A stretch of DNA of 64,000 bases from Carnobacterium sp. 17-4 (lineage in GTDB: Bacteria; Bacillota; Bacilli; Lactobacillales; Carnobacteriaceae). The notes under the pieces are model-generated. The model had not been told where the DNA came from. It saw only the letters and a list, made by a program, of their open reading frames with translations, and did not search any database. Shown here piece by piece: positions 50,293-58,590 of the stretch. Position numbers and translations under genes: made by a program. Position 1 is the stretch's first letter; each line of letters begins with the position of its first letter. The stretch lies in the NCBI RefSeq assembly GCF_000195575.1, contig NC_015391.1, positions 1,108,501 to 1,172,500 of the forward strand, given 5' to 3'.

Positions 50293-51180
50293 ATGCTAGA
50301 TTACCGATACCAAACGTTTCTTACGCTGACAGAAGAAATGAATTACACAGCAACAGCCAAAAGACTGCACATTACTCAACCCGCTGTCACTCAACACATC
50401 CAGTATTTGCAGCAGGAATTAGGGGTCGAACTGATTCGCTATGAAAACAGACAACTGTCCTTAACAGCTAAAGGCAAGCAACTGCAAAAGGATCTTTATT
50501 TGCTGCAAAGAGAGATTACTAAGGTGCAAAAACAATTGGCCTCTACTGTAGAACACACTACTCTTATATTTGGAGCTTCTTTGACGATTGGGGAATATAT
50601 GATGCCGGACCTCATTGAGTTGTATTTAAATCAATATCCAACACATAATATTTCGATGGTAACGGACAACACTCAACACTTGATCGAACTATTGGAACAT
50701 GGGAAAATCGATTTTGCACTGGTGGAAGGAGAATTCAATCAATCGGTATTTGAATTTAAAAAGATTACTGAGGAACCGTTTATCGCTGTTTGTTCCGGGG
50801 ACAGTCCTTTATGGGAAAAGGAACAAAGCATCAATGAAGTATTTTCTACGTCTCTTTTGGTGCGTGAAGAAGGATCTGGATCACGGCTTATTTTCGAAAC
50901 AGCCATAAAAAATAAAGGAATCCATTTAGATAGCTTTTCGAAAGTCATGACGATTGGGAGTATCGGTGCAATAAAAAAATTGGTCGAAAAAAATTTAGGT
51001 ATTACTTTTGTGTATCAGAAAGCTGTTGAAGAAGAACTGAAAAAAGGCATCTTAAAAAAGATTCCGTTAAGTGATTTTAATGTAGTTCATCCGTTTTATT
51101 TGATTTATTTGAAAAGGATTCAGGTAAGAGAAGTGGAAACAATAGAAAAATTTTTAAGGTTAATAGAAATGAACAAATAA
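50293..51180 (+). CDS. LysR-family transcriptional regulator
   Basis: This 295-residue LysR regulator has an N-terminal winged helix (NYTATAKRLHITQPAVTQHIQYLQ) and a periplasmic-binding-like effector domain. It is divergent from the YeiH exporter, so it probably controls it in response to a sulfur compound, as CysL/YeiE-type regulators do. I prefer ATG 50293 because GGAGGAG precedes it by nine bases; an upstream ATG at 50275 overlaps that site and gives an unusual N-terminus. Confidence 0.87.
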   Translation: MLDYRYQTFLTLTEEMNYTATAKRLHITQPAVTQHIQYLQQELGVELIRYENRQLSLTAKGKQLQKDLYLLQREITKVQKQLASTVEHTTLIFGASLTIGEYMMPDLIELYLNQYPTHNISMVTDNTQHLIELLEHGKIDFALVEGEFNQSVFEFKKITEEPFIAVCSGDSPLWEKEQSINEVFSTSLLVREEGSGSRLIFETAIKNKGIHLDSFSKVMTIGSIGAIKKLVEKNLGITFVYQKAVEEELKKGILKKIPLSDFNVVHPFYLIYLKRIQVREVETIEKFLRLIEMNK

Positions 51181-51340
51181 AAATTAAAATTGGAAAATTG
51201 ATTTTACAATCGGAGGTACCTGAGTTTATTCCATAGTTAGTTAACCTATTGCATATTGCACAAGGTTTTTTCTAATGATTTAAAAAGCCTTAAATTTAAA
51301 ATTAAACATTAATTCATATACATAATGGCATCCTTTTGAT

Positions 51341-51386
51341 AACCTTCCGTTAAAAATAATTTTTATACTATTTTTAACGGAAGGTT
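51341..51386. terminator. Long bidirectional terminator-like hairpin
   Basis: Perfect 18-base arms (51341-51358 and 51369-51386, starting AACCTTCCG) enclose a ten-base loop and are followed by T-rich sequence. It separates the LysR gene from the zinc cluster. The remaining 51181-51511 stretch shows nothing else I can support. Confidence 0.7.
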
Positions 51387-51511
51387 TATTTGTTTTCAAA
51401 TAAAAATCATGTTGCAAAATTGTAAGGCGGGCGTCATCTTAAACAGACGCTCAAATTAAAAAGTAATGCTCTTTTGAATATTTAAGTTGACGGGATTATT
51501 AAACTGTGCTA

Positions 51512-51542
51512 TTTTTAAAACGTAATCATTACGTTTTAAAAA
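51512..51542. promoter_or_regulatory. Zur-box-like palindrome upstream of rpmG
   Basis: A perfect 31-base palindrome has 15-base arms around a central C, with core CGTAATCATTACG. This core matches the Gram-positive Zur operator. It lies immediately before the ribosome binding site of the zinc-free L33 gene, so zinc-bound Zur should block transcription. Confidence 0.9.
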
Positions 51543-51559
51543 AGAAAGGTGGACTTTAT

Positions 51560-51709
51560 ATGCAAGTAAAAGTGATACTTGAAATTGTTGAAACAGGTGA
51601 GAGGAATTATCACACAACTAAAAATAAACGAACTCAACCAGAACGATTAGAATTAATGAAGTACTCTCCTAAATTAAGAAAGAAAACCTTGTATAAAGAA
51701 ATTTGTTAG
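51560..51709 (+). CDS. rpmG: 50S ribosomal protein L33, zinc-free paralogue
   Basis: This 49-residue bL33 has the family core GERNYHTTKNKRTQPERLELMKYSPKL. The two CxxC pairs of zinc-binding L33 are replaced (IVETG and YSPK), so it is the C-minus form that substitutes for the zinc form under zinc starvation. The true start is ATG 51560 after AAAGGTGG; an upstream in-frame ATG at 51506 lies before the Zur-like operator. A TGTATAAG/CTTATACA hairpin follows at 51739-51763. Confidence 0.9.
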   Translation: MQVKVILEIVETGERNYHTTKNKRTQPERLELMKYSPKLRKKTLYKEIC

Positions 51710-51869
51710 TTCATTTAGTTATAAAATTTTTTTTCTCTTTTGTATAAGTCTTTTTTTCTTATACATAAATTTAATTTATCTTTCTTGTAAATACTAACTT
51801 AGAGTTGCATTAAAGAAACAAAGTAGAAAGTATGAATCATATAAACTATTTATAAAAAGGAGAATGTTT

Positions 51870-52775
51870 ATGGTATATGATTGCGTGATTATTGGAGGAG
51901 GCCCTGCAGGTCTTAGTGCAGCACTTGTTTTAGGGAGAGCCAAACTTAATGTTCTTTTAATCGACAATGACGACCCGCGTAATAAAGTAACAAATGAATC
52001 ACATGGATTTATCACGAATGACAGCTTATCTCCGTTCGCTATCAGAGAAAAAGCAAAAAAAGACCTACTAAAATACTCAAATATTCAACTGATATCTGAT
52101 ACTGTTGCCGATATTTCTGATCAAAGTTCTTTTTTTATCATTGAAACGCTAAAAAATAATTTTGAAACAAAACGAATTATTTTAGCAACAGGTTTGAAAG
52201 AAACTCTTCCTAATATTAAAGGGTTAAAGTCAGTATATGGAGATCTATTTTTTAATTGCCCTTTTTGTGATGGTTGGGAGTTGAAAGATCAGAAATTAGC
52301 TATCATTGTCGAACAAGAAGAACATATAGTACATTTTTCAACAATGATTTTTCATTGGAGCAAACAATTAACTGTTTTCACGAATGGAATGAAAGTTGCT
52401 GATTCTATTAAATCAATTCTTGCCAAAAATGAGATTGAATTGTTTGAGGATAAAATTGAATCCATTGAAAAAGAGGATAGTAAAGGTGAAATCAATTTAC
52501 ACAACAGCCAATCGATAGAAGTTTATGGAGGATTTTTAGTACCTCGGTTTGAATTGAACATGACTTTTGCTAAAAATCTTTCGGTAAAATTAAATGATGT
52601 AGGAAGAATTCAAACGGATGAATTTGGAGGCACATCTTTCAAAAATATTTATGCAGCTGGAGACATTAATGCAACATTCGGAGAACAACTCGTTCACTCA
52701 GCAAGCTCCGGAAGTAAAGTAGCATCAGGAATCGTAAGGGAGATTGCTTTTGAGAATTTCATCTCGGATATATAA
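51870..52775 (+). CDS. Thioredoxin-reductase-like NAD(P)/FAD oxidoreductase
   Basis: This 301-residue flavoprotein has an N-terminal FAD motif (VIIGGGPAGLSAALVLGRAKL), the redox pair CPFC near residue 132 in NCPFCDGWE, and the C-terminal YAAGDINATF FAD motif. The second nucleotide-binding region lacks a clear GxGxxA (LAIIVEQEEHIVH), unlike genuine TrxB, so its electron donor and partner are uncertain. It sits between two zinc-free ribosomal protein genes. ATG 51870 is preferred since AAGGAG is seven bases upstream. Confidence 0.8.
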   Translation: MVYDCVIIGGGPAGLSAALVLGRAKLNVLLIDNDDPRNKVTNESHGFITNDSLSPFAIREKAKKDLLKYSNIQLISDTVADISDQSSFFIIETLKNNFETKRIILATGLKETLPNIKGLKSVYGDLFFNCPFCDGWELKDQKLAIIVEQEEHIVHFSTMIFHWSKQLTVFTNGMKVADSIKSILAKNEIELFEDKIESIEKEDSKGEINLHNSQSIEVYGGFLVPRFELNMTFAKNLSVKLNDVGRIQTDEFGGTSFKNIYAAGDINATFGEQLVHSASSGSKVASGIVREIAFENFISDI

Positions 52776-52866
52776 GAAATAAAGATTATTAATTATAAAA
52801 TGGCTTTATTGGTTTATCAATTTTTAGGTGCTAATATTATATAAATAGGAAATGAGGAAATGAATA

Positions 52867-53136
52867 ATGGCTAAAAAAAGTAAAATTGAAAAACATAAAC
52901 GCCAACAAGCAACAGTTGAAAAATATGCTGTTATTCGAAAAGAGCTAAAAGCAGATGGGGACTATACAGCTTTACAGAAGTTGCCTCGCGATGCTTCACC
53001 AACCCGTTTGCATCATCGTGATCTTATAGATGGTCGACCAAGAGGTTACATGCGCAAATTTGGTATGTCTAGAATTACGTTCAGGAATCTGGCTCATGCT
53101 GGACTTATACCCGGTGTGAAAAAAGCCAGCTGGTAA
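52867..53136 (+). CDS. rpsN: 30S ribosomal protein S14, zinc-free paralogue
   Basis: This 89-residue uS14 is the long C-minus form. The conserved [27 protein letters not shown] end is present, and the segment that carries CxxC in zinc-binding S14 reads [13 protein letters not shown] with no cysteines. Such paralogues (RpsN2/YhzA type) are made when zinc is scarce. It starts at 52867 after GAGGAAATG. I found no second Zur palindrome directly upstream, so it may be read from the rpmG promoter. Confidence 0.93.
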   Translation: MAKKSKIEKHKRQQATVEKYAVIRKELKADGDYTALQKLPRDASPTRLHHRDLIDGRPRGYMRKFGMSRITFRNLAHAGLIPGVKKASW

Positions 53137-53244
53137 TACTTTAGGTTTTAGTAAGCTGTTAAATAATAAACAGCATCATTTAGAAAATATAAACAGTTAC
53201 TAGTTGACCATATTTAATGGAATTAAAGATAAGGAGAGGGCATG

Positions 53245-53367
53245 ATGTCTGAAAAACAAGATTTAGCGAGCGCTAGACGAAGAATGAAAAGTCCAAATAT
53301 AAAAACAAAGAAACGTGCATTAAAAATTATTTTAGATAATAAAAGAAGAAACAAAGGAATAAAATAA
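53245..53367 (+). CDS. Small basic protein, putative metal-homeostasis protein
   Basis: This 40-residue frame has AAGGAG eight bases before ATG 53245 and encodes MSEKQDLASARRRMKSPNIK followed by a Lys/Arg-rich helix. It matches my memory of a tiny family annotated as putative metal homeostasis protein in Lactobacillales and found beside Zur-controlled genes. Its mode of action is unknown. Confidence 0.7.
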   Translation: MSEKQDLASARRRMKSPNIKTKKRALKIILDNKRRNKGIK

Positions 53368-53452
53368 ACAGTTTGTACTACTCCGAATATAAAATTAAGC
53401 TAGACAAATAATGTAATTCTAATTAAGAACACACAGAAGTAATCACAAAAAA

Positions 53453-53500
53453 ACTGCACCCAAAAAATCAGATTTTTCTCTCTAACTTTTTGGGTGCAGT
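53453..53500. terminator. Bidirectional terminator between convergent genes
   Basis: ACTGCACCCAAAAA pairs with TTTTTGGGTGCAGT. T-rich flanks occur on both strands, so it serves the zinc cluster and the minus-strand gene at 53517. Confidence 0.8.
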
Positions 53501-53516
53501 ATATTAACGTTTATAG

Positions 53517-53816
53517 TTACATTAATTTTCGTGAAATAGATTTAATAGATGAAGTTTTATAAAAAGTAGCAAATTCACTATTTTTTCCTACTGTAATCCA
53601 ATCTGCTTCACTAATTAAACTAGCATAGCCTAACTGAGGTGTACTAGTAGCGATTAAAGAAAAAACATTTGTATGTAAACCATCAAACGAGTTTGAAAAT
53701 ATTTTCTCGAGTCCGTTTTTTTTATTCTGTTTATGTGTAGTAACGTAACCATTAAGAATTGAAGACTCAATCAGTTCAAGTTCTTCTCCATCAATAAATG
53801 TAATAACTAATTTCAT
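53517..53816 (-). CDS. Hypothetical protein, 99 residues
   Basis: A soluble 99-residue protein begins MKLVITFIDGEELELIESS and ends with YKTSSIKSISRKLM. The alternating strands suggest a small beta-rich fold. No family is recognised. The start at 53816 follows AAGGAG by ten bases; in-frame codons further upstream lack a site. It is a single gene convergent with the zinc cluster. Confidence 0.6.
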   Translation of the reverse strand: MKLVITFIDGEELELIESSILNGYVTTHKQNKKNGLEKIFSNSFDGLHTNVFSLIATSTPQLGYASLISEADWITVGKNSEFATFYKTSSIKSISRKLM

Positions 53817-54046
53817 GTTATGACATCTCCTTTGTAGAAGTATCGCACACAATATTAGAATTACGAATTATTATGAACTTAAATTAAAATTTAAGTTGGA
53901 AAATATAATCAGAGTAGCCATACTCACGATAAAAATAGTATATTTCCAATAAAAAATAGTTTGAAAAAATGTAGTAGGTATTTATTTGTTATTCACTAAG
54001 TGTCTAATTTAATTTTGAAAATAGTCTATTAAGTACTTATCTTTAT

Positions 54047-54715
54047 TTATAGATTTAATAGCTCTACTTTCTTTTTGCTAAATTCTTCTTGATTGATAAT
54101 ATCCAGATCTAAAAGTTCTTTGTATTCTTTTATTTGTTCAATATTACTTTTTGAAATCGATACAAGTGAGGCAGACTTAGATTTTGTAGTTTTAAAGTTC
54201 GTTAATTGAGCATTTTTAGAGGAATCACAAATGATTTGTATGCTAAATTCTTCTGAATTTGTAACTTTTTTAAATTTTAACGTAGCTGTGCTAGAAACTT
54301 CTACTCTTTTTTTGGTCTTAGTAAACTGAGAACTATCTTCTGTAACTGAATTATTCTTATCTTTTTTCTTATCCTTACTTCTTCCTCCAGCATAGGCACC
54401 AACTATGGTGCCTGCTCCTGGGAATAACATTGTTCCCAAAATAGCTCCGCCAATAATTTTCCTTAACGTAGCTTTTTTCTTTGATTTGTTTTTTTTTTTA
54501 GTAACAGACATTCTATTCTGTTTTGATTCAATAACAGTATTGTAGAGGGGACCATCAAAAACATATTCAAGTAATTCAAAATAAACAGGATCCTTTTTAT
54601 TGAAGAAGACTAAACCAGCTTCATTTTGTTTCATTTCTCCTAAACCAGCAAAACCAATACCAATTTTTTCTCGTCCATTTTTGATCTGTAACATCGATTT
54701 ATTAACTACAGTCAT
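54047..54715 (-). CDS. SHOCT-domain protein with glycine zipper
   Basis: This 222-residue protein ends with a SHOCT domain (IEQIKEYKELLDLDIINQEEFSKKKVELL), a short oligomerisation helix pair. A glycine-rich hydrophobic segment near residues 88-110 (IGGAILGTMLFPGAGTIVGAYAGG) between Lys-rich stretches resembles a glycine zipper membrane element. The N-terminal ~65 residues form a compact domain. Function unknown. Confidence 0.7.
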   Translation of the reverse strand: MTVVNKSMLQIKNGREKIGIGFAGLGEMKQNEAGLVFFNKKDPVYFELLEYVFDGPLYNTVIESKQNRMSVTKKKNKSKKKATLRKIIGGAILGTMLFPGAGTIVGAYAGGRSKDKKKDKNNSVTEDSSQFTKTKKRVEVSSTATLKFKKVTNSEEFSIQIICDSSKNAQLTNFKTTKSKSASLVSISKSNIEQIKEYKELLDLDIINQEEFSKKKVELLNL

Positions 54716-54853
54716 TTGAATTCCTCCATTTTTTTAATGCATTCATTATCTAAAAAATAAAAAAAATTAAGGTGTCAGGCAGCTTATCTAAAAAAATCTA
54801 TAGAAGTTTTAATTTTTTGTTTTCAAAAAGAGAGTAAAAAACTCTTGTTGTTC

Positions 54854-55234
54854 TTAATAGTTTTGAGGAAGTATAAAATAAAGTGAGATAAAGAGCAGGA
54901 TTACTGTTGGAATTGAATATAGAGTGATTTGGTATAATTTAGCTCTTTTCTTAGAGGTATCAGCTGAATCAAACACATTTACTCCCACTTTATATCTATC
55001 AGCGACATGGTTGAGGAAAAAAGAGAAAAGCATTAACAGCCAACCAGCGTAAAACAACCAATTTGAATTAGAGTTGATAGATGCTAGATAAAAGAAAGTC
55101 AATGCATAACTTAGCGAACAGATCCACTGATATTTGTTGGCTCTATTCTTAACAAATGAAATTAAAGCCTGAATCAGCATAATTGGTATTGCAACGAATT
55201 GTAGAACGTCTATAAATAAAATAAATCCTTCCAT
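54854..55234 (-). CDS. Small membrane protein, 126 residues
   Basis: This protein has four predicted transmembrane helices (about residues 4-26, 36-52, 60-78 and 104-122) separated by short charged loops. No family is recognised. The start codon follows a GGAGGC site. It is a single gene near the SHOCT gene on the same strand, with 138 bases between them. Confidence 0.6.
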   Translation of the reverse strand: MEGFILFIDVLQFVAIPIMLIQALISFVKNRANKYQWICSLSYALTFFYLASINSNSNWLFYAGWLLMLFSFFLNHVADRYKVGVNVFDSADTSKKRAKLYQITLYSIPTVILLFISLYFILPQNY

Positions 55235-55496
55235 TAAAAAGCCTCCATAATATGACTTAAGTATGTATATATGTGATGTTCTTTCTCGGAAAATTATTCT
55301 TATTTGTTCTCTAGGATATTTTAAATGTCAGTGAATGTATATAATTGATTTTAGCATTATAAGAGTACCTTGTGTATCTGAAAATAAAAAAAATATGTTT
55401 TGAGGCACAACTACCTATTGAGATTCATAGGTTTATTGTACAACTATTCTTTTATGTGGATTTTTTAGTAAGCTAACTACATCGAGTTGAGATTGC

Positions 55497-55523
55497 TTTC
55501 TGGTATAATATAAGCACCAGAAA
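55497..55523. promoter_or_regulatory. Inverted repeat spanning the -10 region of the gene at 55536
   Basis: TTTCTGGT, 11 bases, ACCAGAAA. The left arm overlaps an extended -10 (TGG-TATAAT) and the right arm touches the ribosome binding site. A repressor operator is likely. The preceding 55235-55496 stretch shows nothing else I can support. Confidence 0.45.
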
Positions 55524-55535
55524 GGAGGGAGAAAT

Positions 55536-55730
55536 ATGATGTATAACTATAGAGTTTTAACTGTTACGAGTAATCCTATTGGAGAATTTGAAGGGCGCGA
55601 AACCGTACAAAACGATTTAGAAGTATTGTTAGGAGAAGTAAGTGAGAATGAAGGAGAAATTGTTTCTGTCAACCAAGTTATGACTGAACCGCATGTTTTA
55701 CTTACAACAGTTGTTTATAAAGTGCAATAA
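55536..55730 (+). CDS. Hypothetical protein, 64 residues
   Basis: This 64-residue acidic protein (MMYNYRVLTVTSNPIGEFEG...LLTTVVYKVQ) looks like a small beta-alpha-beta unit. AAAGGAGGG precedes the start by six bases, and a terminator follows directly, so it is a compact single-gene unit. No family is recognised. Confidence 0.65.
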   Translation: MMYNYRVLTVTSNPIGEFEGRETVQNDLEVLLGEVSENEGEIVSVNQVMTEPHVLLTTVVYKVQ

Positions 55731-55735
55731 ACTTC

Positions 55736-55763
55736 AAGACTCCTTTTTGGGGTCTTTTTTTTA
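55736..55763 (+). terminator. Terminator after the 64-residue gene
   Basis: AAGACTCC pairs with GGGGTCTT around TTTTT with one wobble, then seven Ts. Confidence 0.85.
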
Positions 55764-55837
55764 TATATTAAATTAATTCATTAGTATCCTACTTGATAAT
55801 AGAACTACTATTAAAATAATACTTATAATAAGAATAA

Positions 55838-55868
55838 AAACCGGCCCTACACATTATATGTAAGGCCG
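55838..55868 (-). terminator. Terminator of the lipoprotein gene
   Basis: On the minus strand GGCCTTACA pairs with TGTAGGGCC around ATATAATG... and is followed by GGTTTTTATT. Confidence 0.75.
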
Positions 55869-55893
55869 TCAATGAATCTATTGTTTAATTTAT

Positions 55894-56373
55894 CTAAGCG
55901 ATTACTTCATAAGTACCATCTTTATAAACTTTATATATACCAGCAGTTCCAGAACCGCCTTGCTCTTGTAAGGATTTGCTTATTAATTTCAATGTGTAAG
56001 AGTCTTCATCTGATTCTACAACTTCATAGACGATATCAGTATTATCAGCTTCAATTCCAGTTTGTTCTTTGATGAGAGTAAAAGCTTCTTCTTCAGAATT
56101 AATGACATTTTCTGATGTGCTTGGAGTACTTTCTGTAGTTTCTTCTGAACTACTTGAAGTGCTTTCTGCTGGTTCTTCCAAGCTGCTTGAATTCGCTGAT
56201 TCACTTTGTTCAACTGAACTGGTTGTACTTGAAGTGCTTTCTGCCGACTCTTCCGAACTACTTTGTGCAACAGAAGATTGTGAAGAAGCTTCTTCATCTC
56301 CATTGCTAGTACCGCAGCTGGTTAAAATAAATAACCCCATTAGCATAGTTATAGTCATACTTAATTTTTTCAT
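55894..56373 (-). CDS. Ser/Glu-rich surface lipoprotein
   Basis: This 159-residue protein has a lipoprotein signal peptide (MKKLSMTITMLMGLFILTSC) with the lipobox Cys at residue 20. A ~70-residue disordered linker of Ser, Glu and Thr follows with repeated EESAEST or EEPAESTSS units, then a C-terminal ~60-residue folded domain (FTLIKEQTGIEADN...GIYKVYKDGTYEVI). The function of the C-terminal domain is unknown; similar layouts are common in lactic acid bacteria. The low-complexity linker also creates spurious frames on both strands. Confidence 0.8.
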   Translation of the reverse strand: MKKLSMTITMLMGLFILTSCGTSNGDEEASSQSSVAQSSSEESAESTSSTTSSVEQSESANSSSLEEPAESTSSSSEETTESTPSTSENVINSEEEAFTLIKEQTGIEADNTDIVYEVVESDEDSYTLKLISKSLQEQGGSGTAGIYKVYKDGTYEVIA

Positions 56374-56556
56374 TTTTTTCTCCTTTCGTAATAGGAATAG
56401 TTTGAGAAAAGAAGAAGTAAACTATTCTGTTAGTGTTATTTTTTGATTAGATAATTTTCATTACCTAATTGGAGTATATCACTACCAAACTTGTATTAAA
56501 AATAATTAGGCTGACCAACTTATTGAAATTGCTGACCTATTTAATAGTAATAATCC

Positions 56557-56868
56557 TTAAAACATAACCTTTTTATGCGGCATCCGACGTCCTTTGTAAT
56601 CAAATACTTGGCCAAAGTAATTAGGTGGGCTTAATAATTTGAATTTTTGTACCACTAGTTGATTGCGATCATTAATGACAGATTCAATCGTAATTTCTGA
56701 ACCAAGTTCTACTTCATATACAAAACTAAAAGCTTTTTTACCAGCCATTAAACAATTAAACTTGCGGCCATCCGAGAGTAGAGTAAACCTACAGAAAGGT
56801 GTGCCATTTTTTGTATTGATCACTTTAACATCTGAATCAACTTTTCCTGTAATGATAGCTGTATTCAT
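56557..56868 (-). CDS. Single-stranded DNA-binding-like OB-fold protein
   Basis: This 103-residue protein begins MNTAIITGKVDSDVKV and follows the SSB OB-fold pattern (FCRFTLLSDGRKFNCLMAGKKAF). It is shorter than housekeeping SSB and has no acidic DDDIPF-type tip, so it would not recruit partners in the usual way. Its ATG overlaps the stop of the YolD-like gene by four bases, making it the third gene of the UvrX operon. Confidence 0.65.
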   Translation of the reverse strand: MNTAIITGKVDSDVKVINTKNGTPFCRFTLLSDGRKFNCLMAGKKAFSFVYEVELGSEITIESVINDRNQLVVQKFKLLSPPNYFGQVFDYKGRRMPHKKVMF

Positions 56869-57254
56869 ATATTTCCCTCCATTTCATTGTTATCAGTAAG
56901 ATCAGTCCATTTTCTTTGACTGATAAATTGAATATTGCGAATCTCATCGAAATCAACTTTTGTATCCTTTACATAGATACCTAGTTCATCTCCACCAATA
57001 ACTAGACCGACAACATCGTCCTTATAATGCCCATTTTGGTCGACGGCTTCTATTTGAATAGCAATAGATTTATTCTTGAGTACAGCTTCATTGATTACAG
57101 TTGTGATTTCTTGTGAGTTCATTTGTCTTTTTTGTGGATTGAATTTCTTTTTCTCGTTCGTTAATTTTTCTTGAGCAGCGGTGTGTTCGGACAAATAAAA
57201 TCCTGCCCATTTTTTAATACCCCGATCACGGTATTCATCATTTAAGTCATTCAT
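56865..57254 (-). CDS. YolD-like protein
   Basis: This 129-residue protein carries the YolD family motif RGIKKWAGFYLSEHTAAQE near residue 10. YolD-like genes often accompany Y-family polymerases and are thought to play a UmuD-like accessory role; that is a family inference. It overlaps uvrX and the SSB-like gene by four bases on each side, so all three are translationally coupled. Confidence 0.85.
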   Translation of the reverse strand: MNDLNDEYRDRGIKKWAGFYLSEHTAAQEKLTNEKKKFNPQKRQMNSQEITTVINEAVLKNKSIAIQIEAVDQNGHYKDDVVGLVIGGDELGIYVKDTKVDFDEIRNIQFISQRKWTDLTDNNEMEGNI

Positions 57255-58549
57255 TTTATACCCTCCATTCCGCCAGCATGGCCGCCAACAAGAGAACTAC
57301 GGTCGATAGCTGTTGCGCCATCCATAAGACTACTAGCATGTACTAATGATTGAAAACCATATTTCTCTCTTATTTTATCGACTAGTAAATCTAATTTTTC
57401 ATTTGTAATTTGTTCAGTCGGATCTTCAAATAGATCCAATTGAATATCACTCGTATAGGATAATTTTGAGTAGGTAATGCCTATACGCCGGACAGATTTG
57501 TCATCTTCGTAATACTTATTAAAGATTTCAAAGCAGGAGTCAACTAACTTTTTGGTATTAGAAGTACTTGGTATCTTTAATTGGCGCGAAAAACCATCTT
57601 GTTCCTCATACTTAGAGTAACTAACAGAAAGACTGACACATCCTGTTTGACAATGATGCTTTCTAATTCGGGTAGCAACTTGTTCAGCCATTTCACGAAT
57701 AACAATTTTAATTTCATGTTTTTTATAATAGTCTTTTTTGAGAATTTGAGAGTTTCCATAACTTTTTTCTAAAGGACGATAGGAGTCTCTAATGTCGCTG
57801 CGATCGATGCCCCAAGCATTTGCATATAATTGTTCACCAATCAAACCCATTGAATCTCTCAGCTGATAAAAATTTGCATGGGCTAGATCATAGACTGTTT
57901 TAATTCCTAGACTGTCTAATCGTCTTGCTGTTCGACTTCCGATACCCCACATGTCGGTTAGTTTTTCTATTTTCCAAACCGTGTTGGGAACATCTTTATA
58001 CCGCCATTCAGCAATAAAGTCGTCATTATATTTGGCCCCATTGTCTAAAGCTAGCTTAGCCATTAGCATATTATCACCAATACCAATCGTTACGTATAGA
58101 CCGGTCTTCTTAAAAATATGGTATTGAATCATTCTAGCCATATCATAGGCACTTTTTCTTTTGAAAAGCTTTAGACTTCCTCGAACAGAAATAAACGATT
58201 CGTCGATACTATAAATATGTAAATCTTCATCAGAAACGTACTTACGAAAGATATCGTTGATTTCAGTATTCTTTTCGATATAATAGCTCATTCTAGGTGG
58301 TACGATAACCAAATTAGGGTGATAAGGGATTTCCCATTTCCTAGTAACGTTTCTAATACCTAATACTTTTTTAGCCATTGGTGAAGCAGCTAACACGATG
58401 CCACCGGGCTTATCTGCGTTACTCATAACAACTAATAGAGCTTTTAGAGGATGTAAGCCACGTTCAACACATTCCACAGAAGCATAAAAAGATTTAACGT
58501 CAATACAAAAAATATCATCGCTTTTTTCTTTAGCATAATTGAATGACAT
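57251..58549 (-). CDS. uvrX: Y-family DNA polymerase, UvrX/UmuC-like
   Basis: This 432-residue translesion polymerase of the UvrX/ImpB type has FCIDVKSFYASVECVERG with the first catalytic Asp near residue 17, the YSIDESFI motif with Asp-Glu near 112, and helix-hairpin-helix MWGIGSRTARRLDSLGIK near 203. The C-terminal little-finger domain follows. Such mobile-type polymerases are SOS-induced and mutagenic. ATG 58549 follows AAGGAGG; upstream in-frame codons lack a site. A LexA box precedes it. Confidence 0.9.
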   Translation of the reverse strand: MSFNYAKEKSDDIFCIDVKSFYASVECVERGLHPLKALLVVMSNADKPGGIVLAASPMAKKVLGIRNVTRKWEIPYHPNLVIVPPRMSYYIEKNTEINDIFRKYVSDEDLHIYSIDESFISVRGSLKLFKRKSAYDMARMIQYHIFKKTGLYVTIGIGDNMLMAKLALDNGAKYNDDFIAEWRYKDVPNTVWKIEKLTDMWGIGSRTARRLDSLGIKTVYDLAHANFYQLRDSMGLIGEQLYANAWGIDRSDIRDSYRPLEKSYGNSQILKKDYYKKHEIKIVIREMAEQVATRIRKHHCQTGCVSLSVSYSKYEEQDGFSRQLKIPSTSNTKKLVDSCFEIFNKYYEDDKSVRRIGITYSKLSYTSDIQLDLFEDPTEQITNEKLDLLVDKIREKYGFQSLVHASSLMDGATAIDRSSLVGGHAGGMEGIK

Positions 58550-58576
58550 AAGAACCCCTCCTTTCATTCTATTATA

Positions 58577-58590
58577 CGAACGCACGTTCT
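58577..58590 (-). promoter_or_regulatory. SOS (LexA) box upstream of uvrX
   Basis: CGAAC-GCAC-GTTCT matches the Gram-positive LexA operator CGAACN4GTTCG at all but the last base. It lies 28 bases before the uvrX start, so the operon should be induced by DNA damage. The rest of the gap to 58822 contains only the promoter region of the next gene. Confidence 0.88.

Noticed and set aside
56016-56446. Overlapping ORFs on both strands of the lipoprotein gene
   Set aside because: They are low-complexity shadows of the Ser/Glu linker; only the frame with a signal peptide and lipobox is credible.
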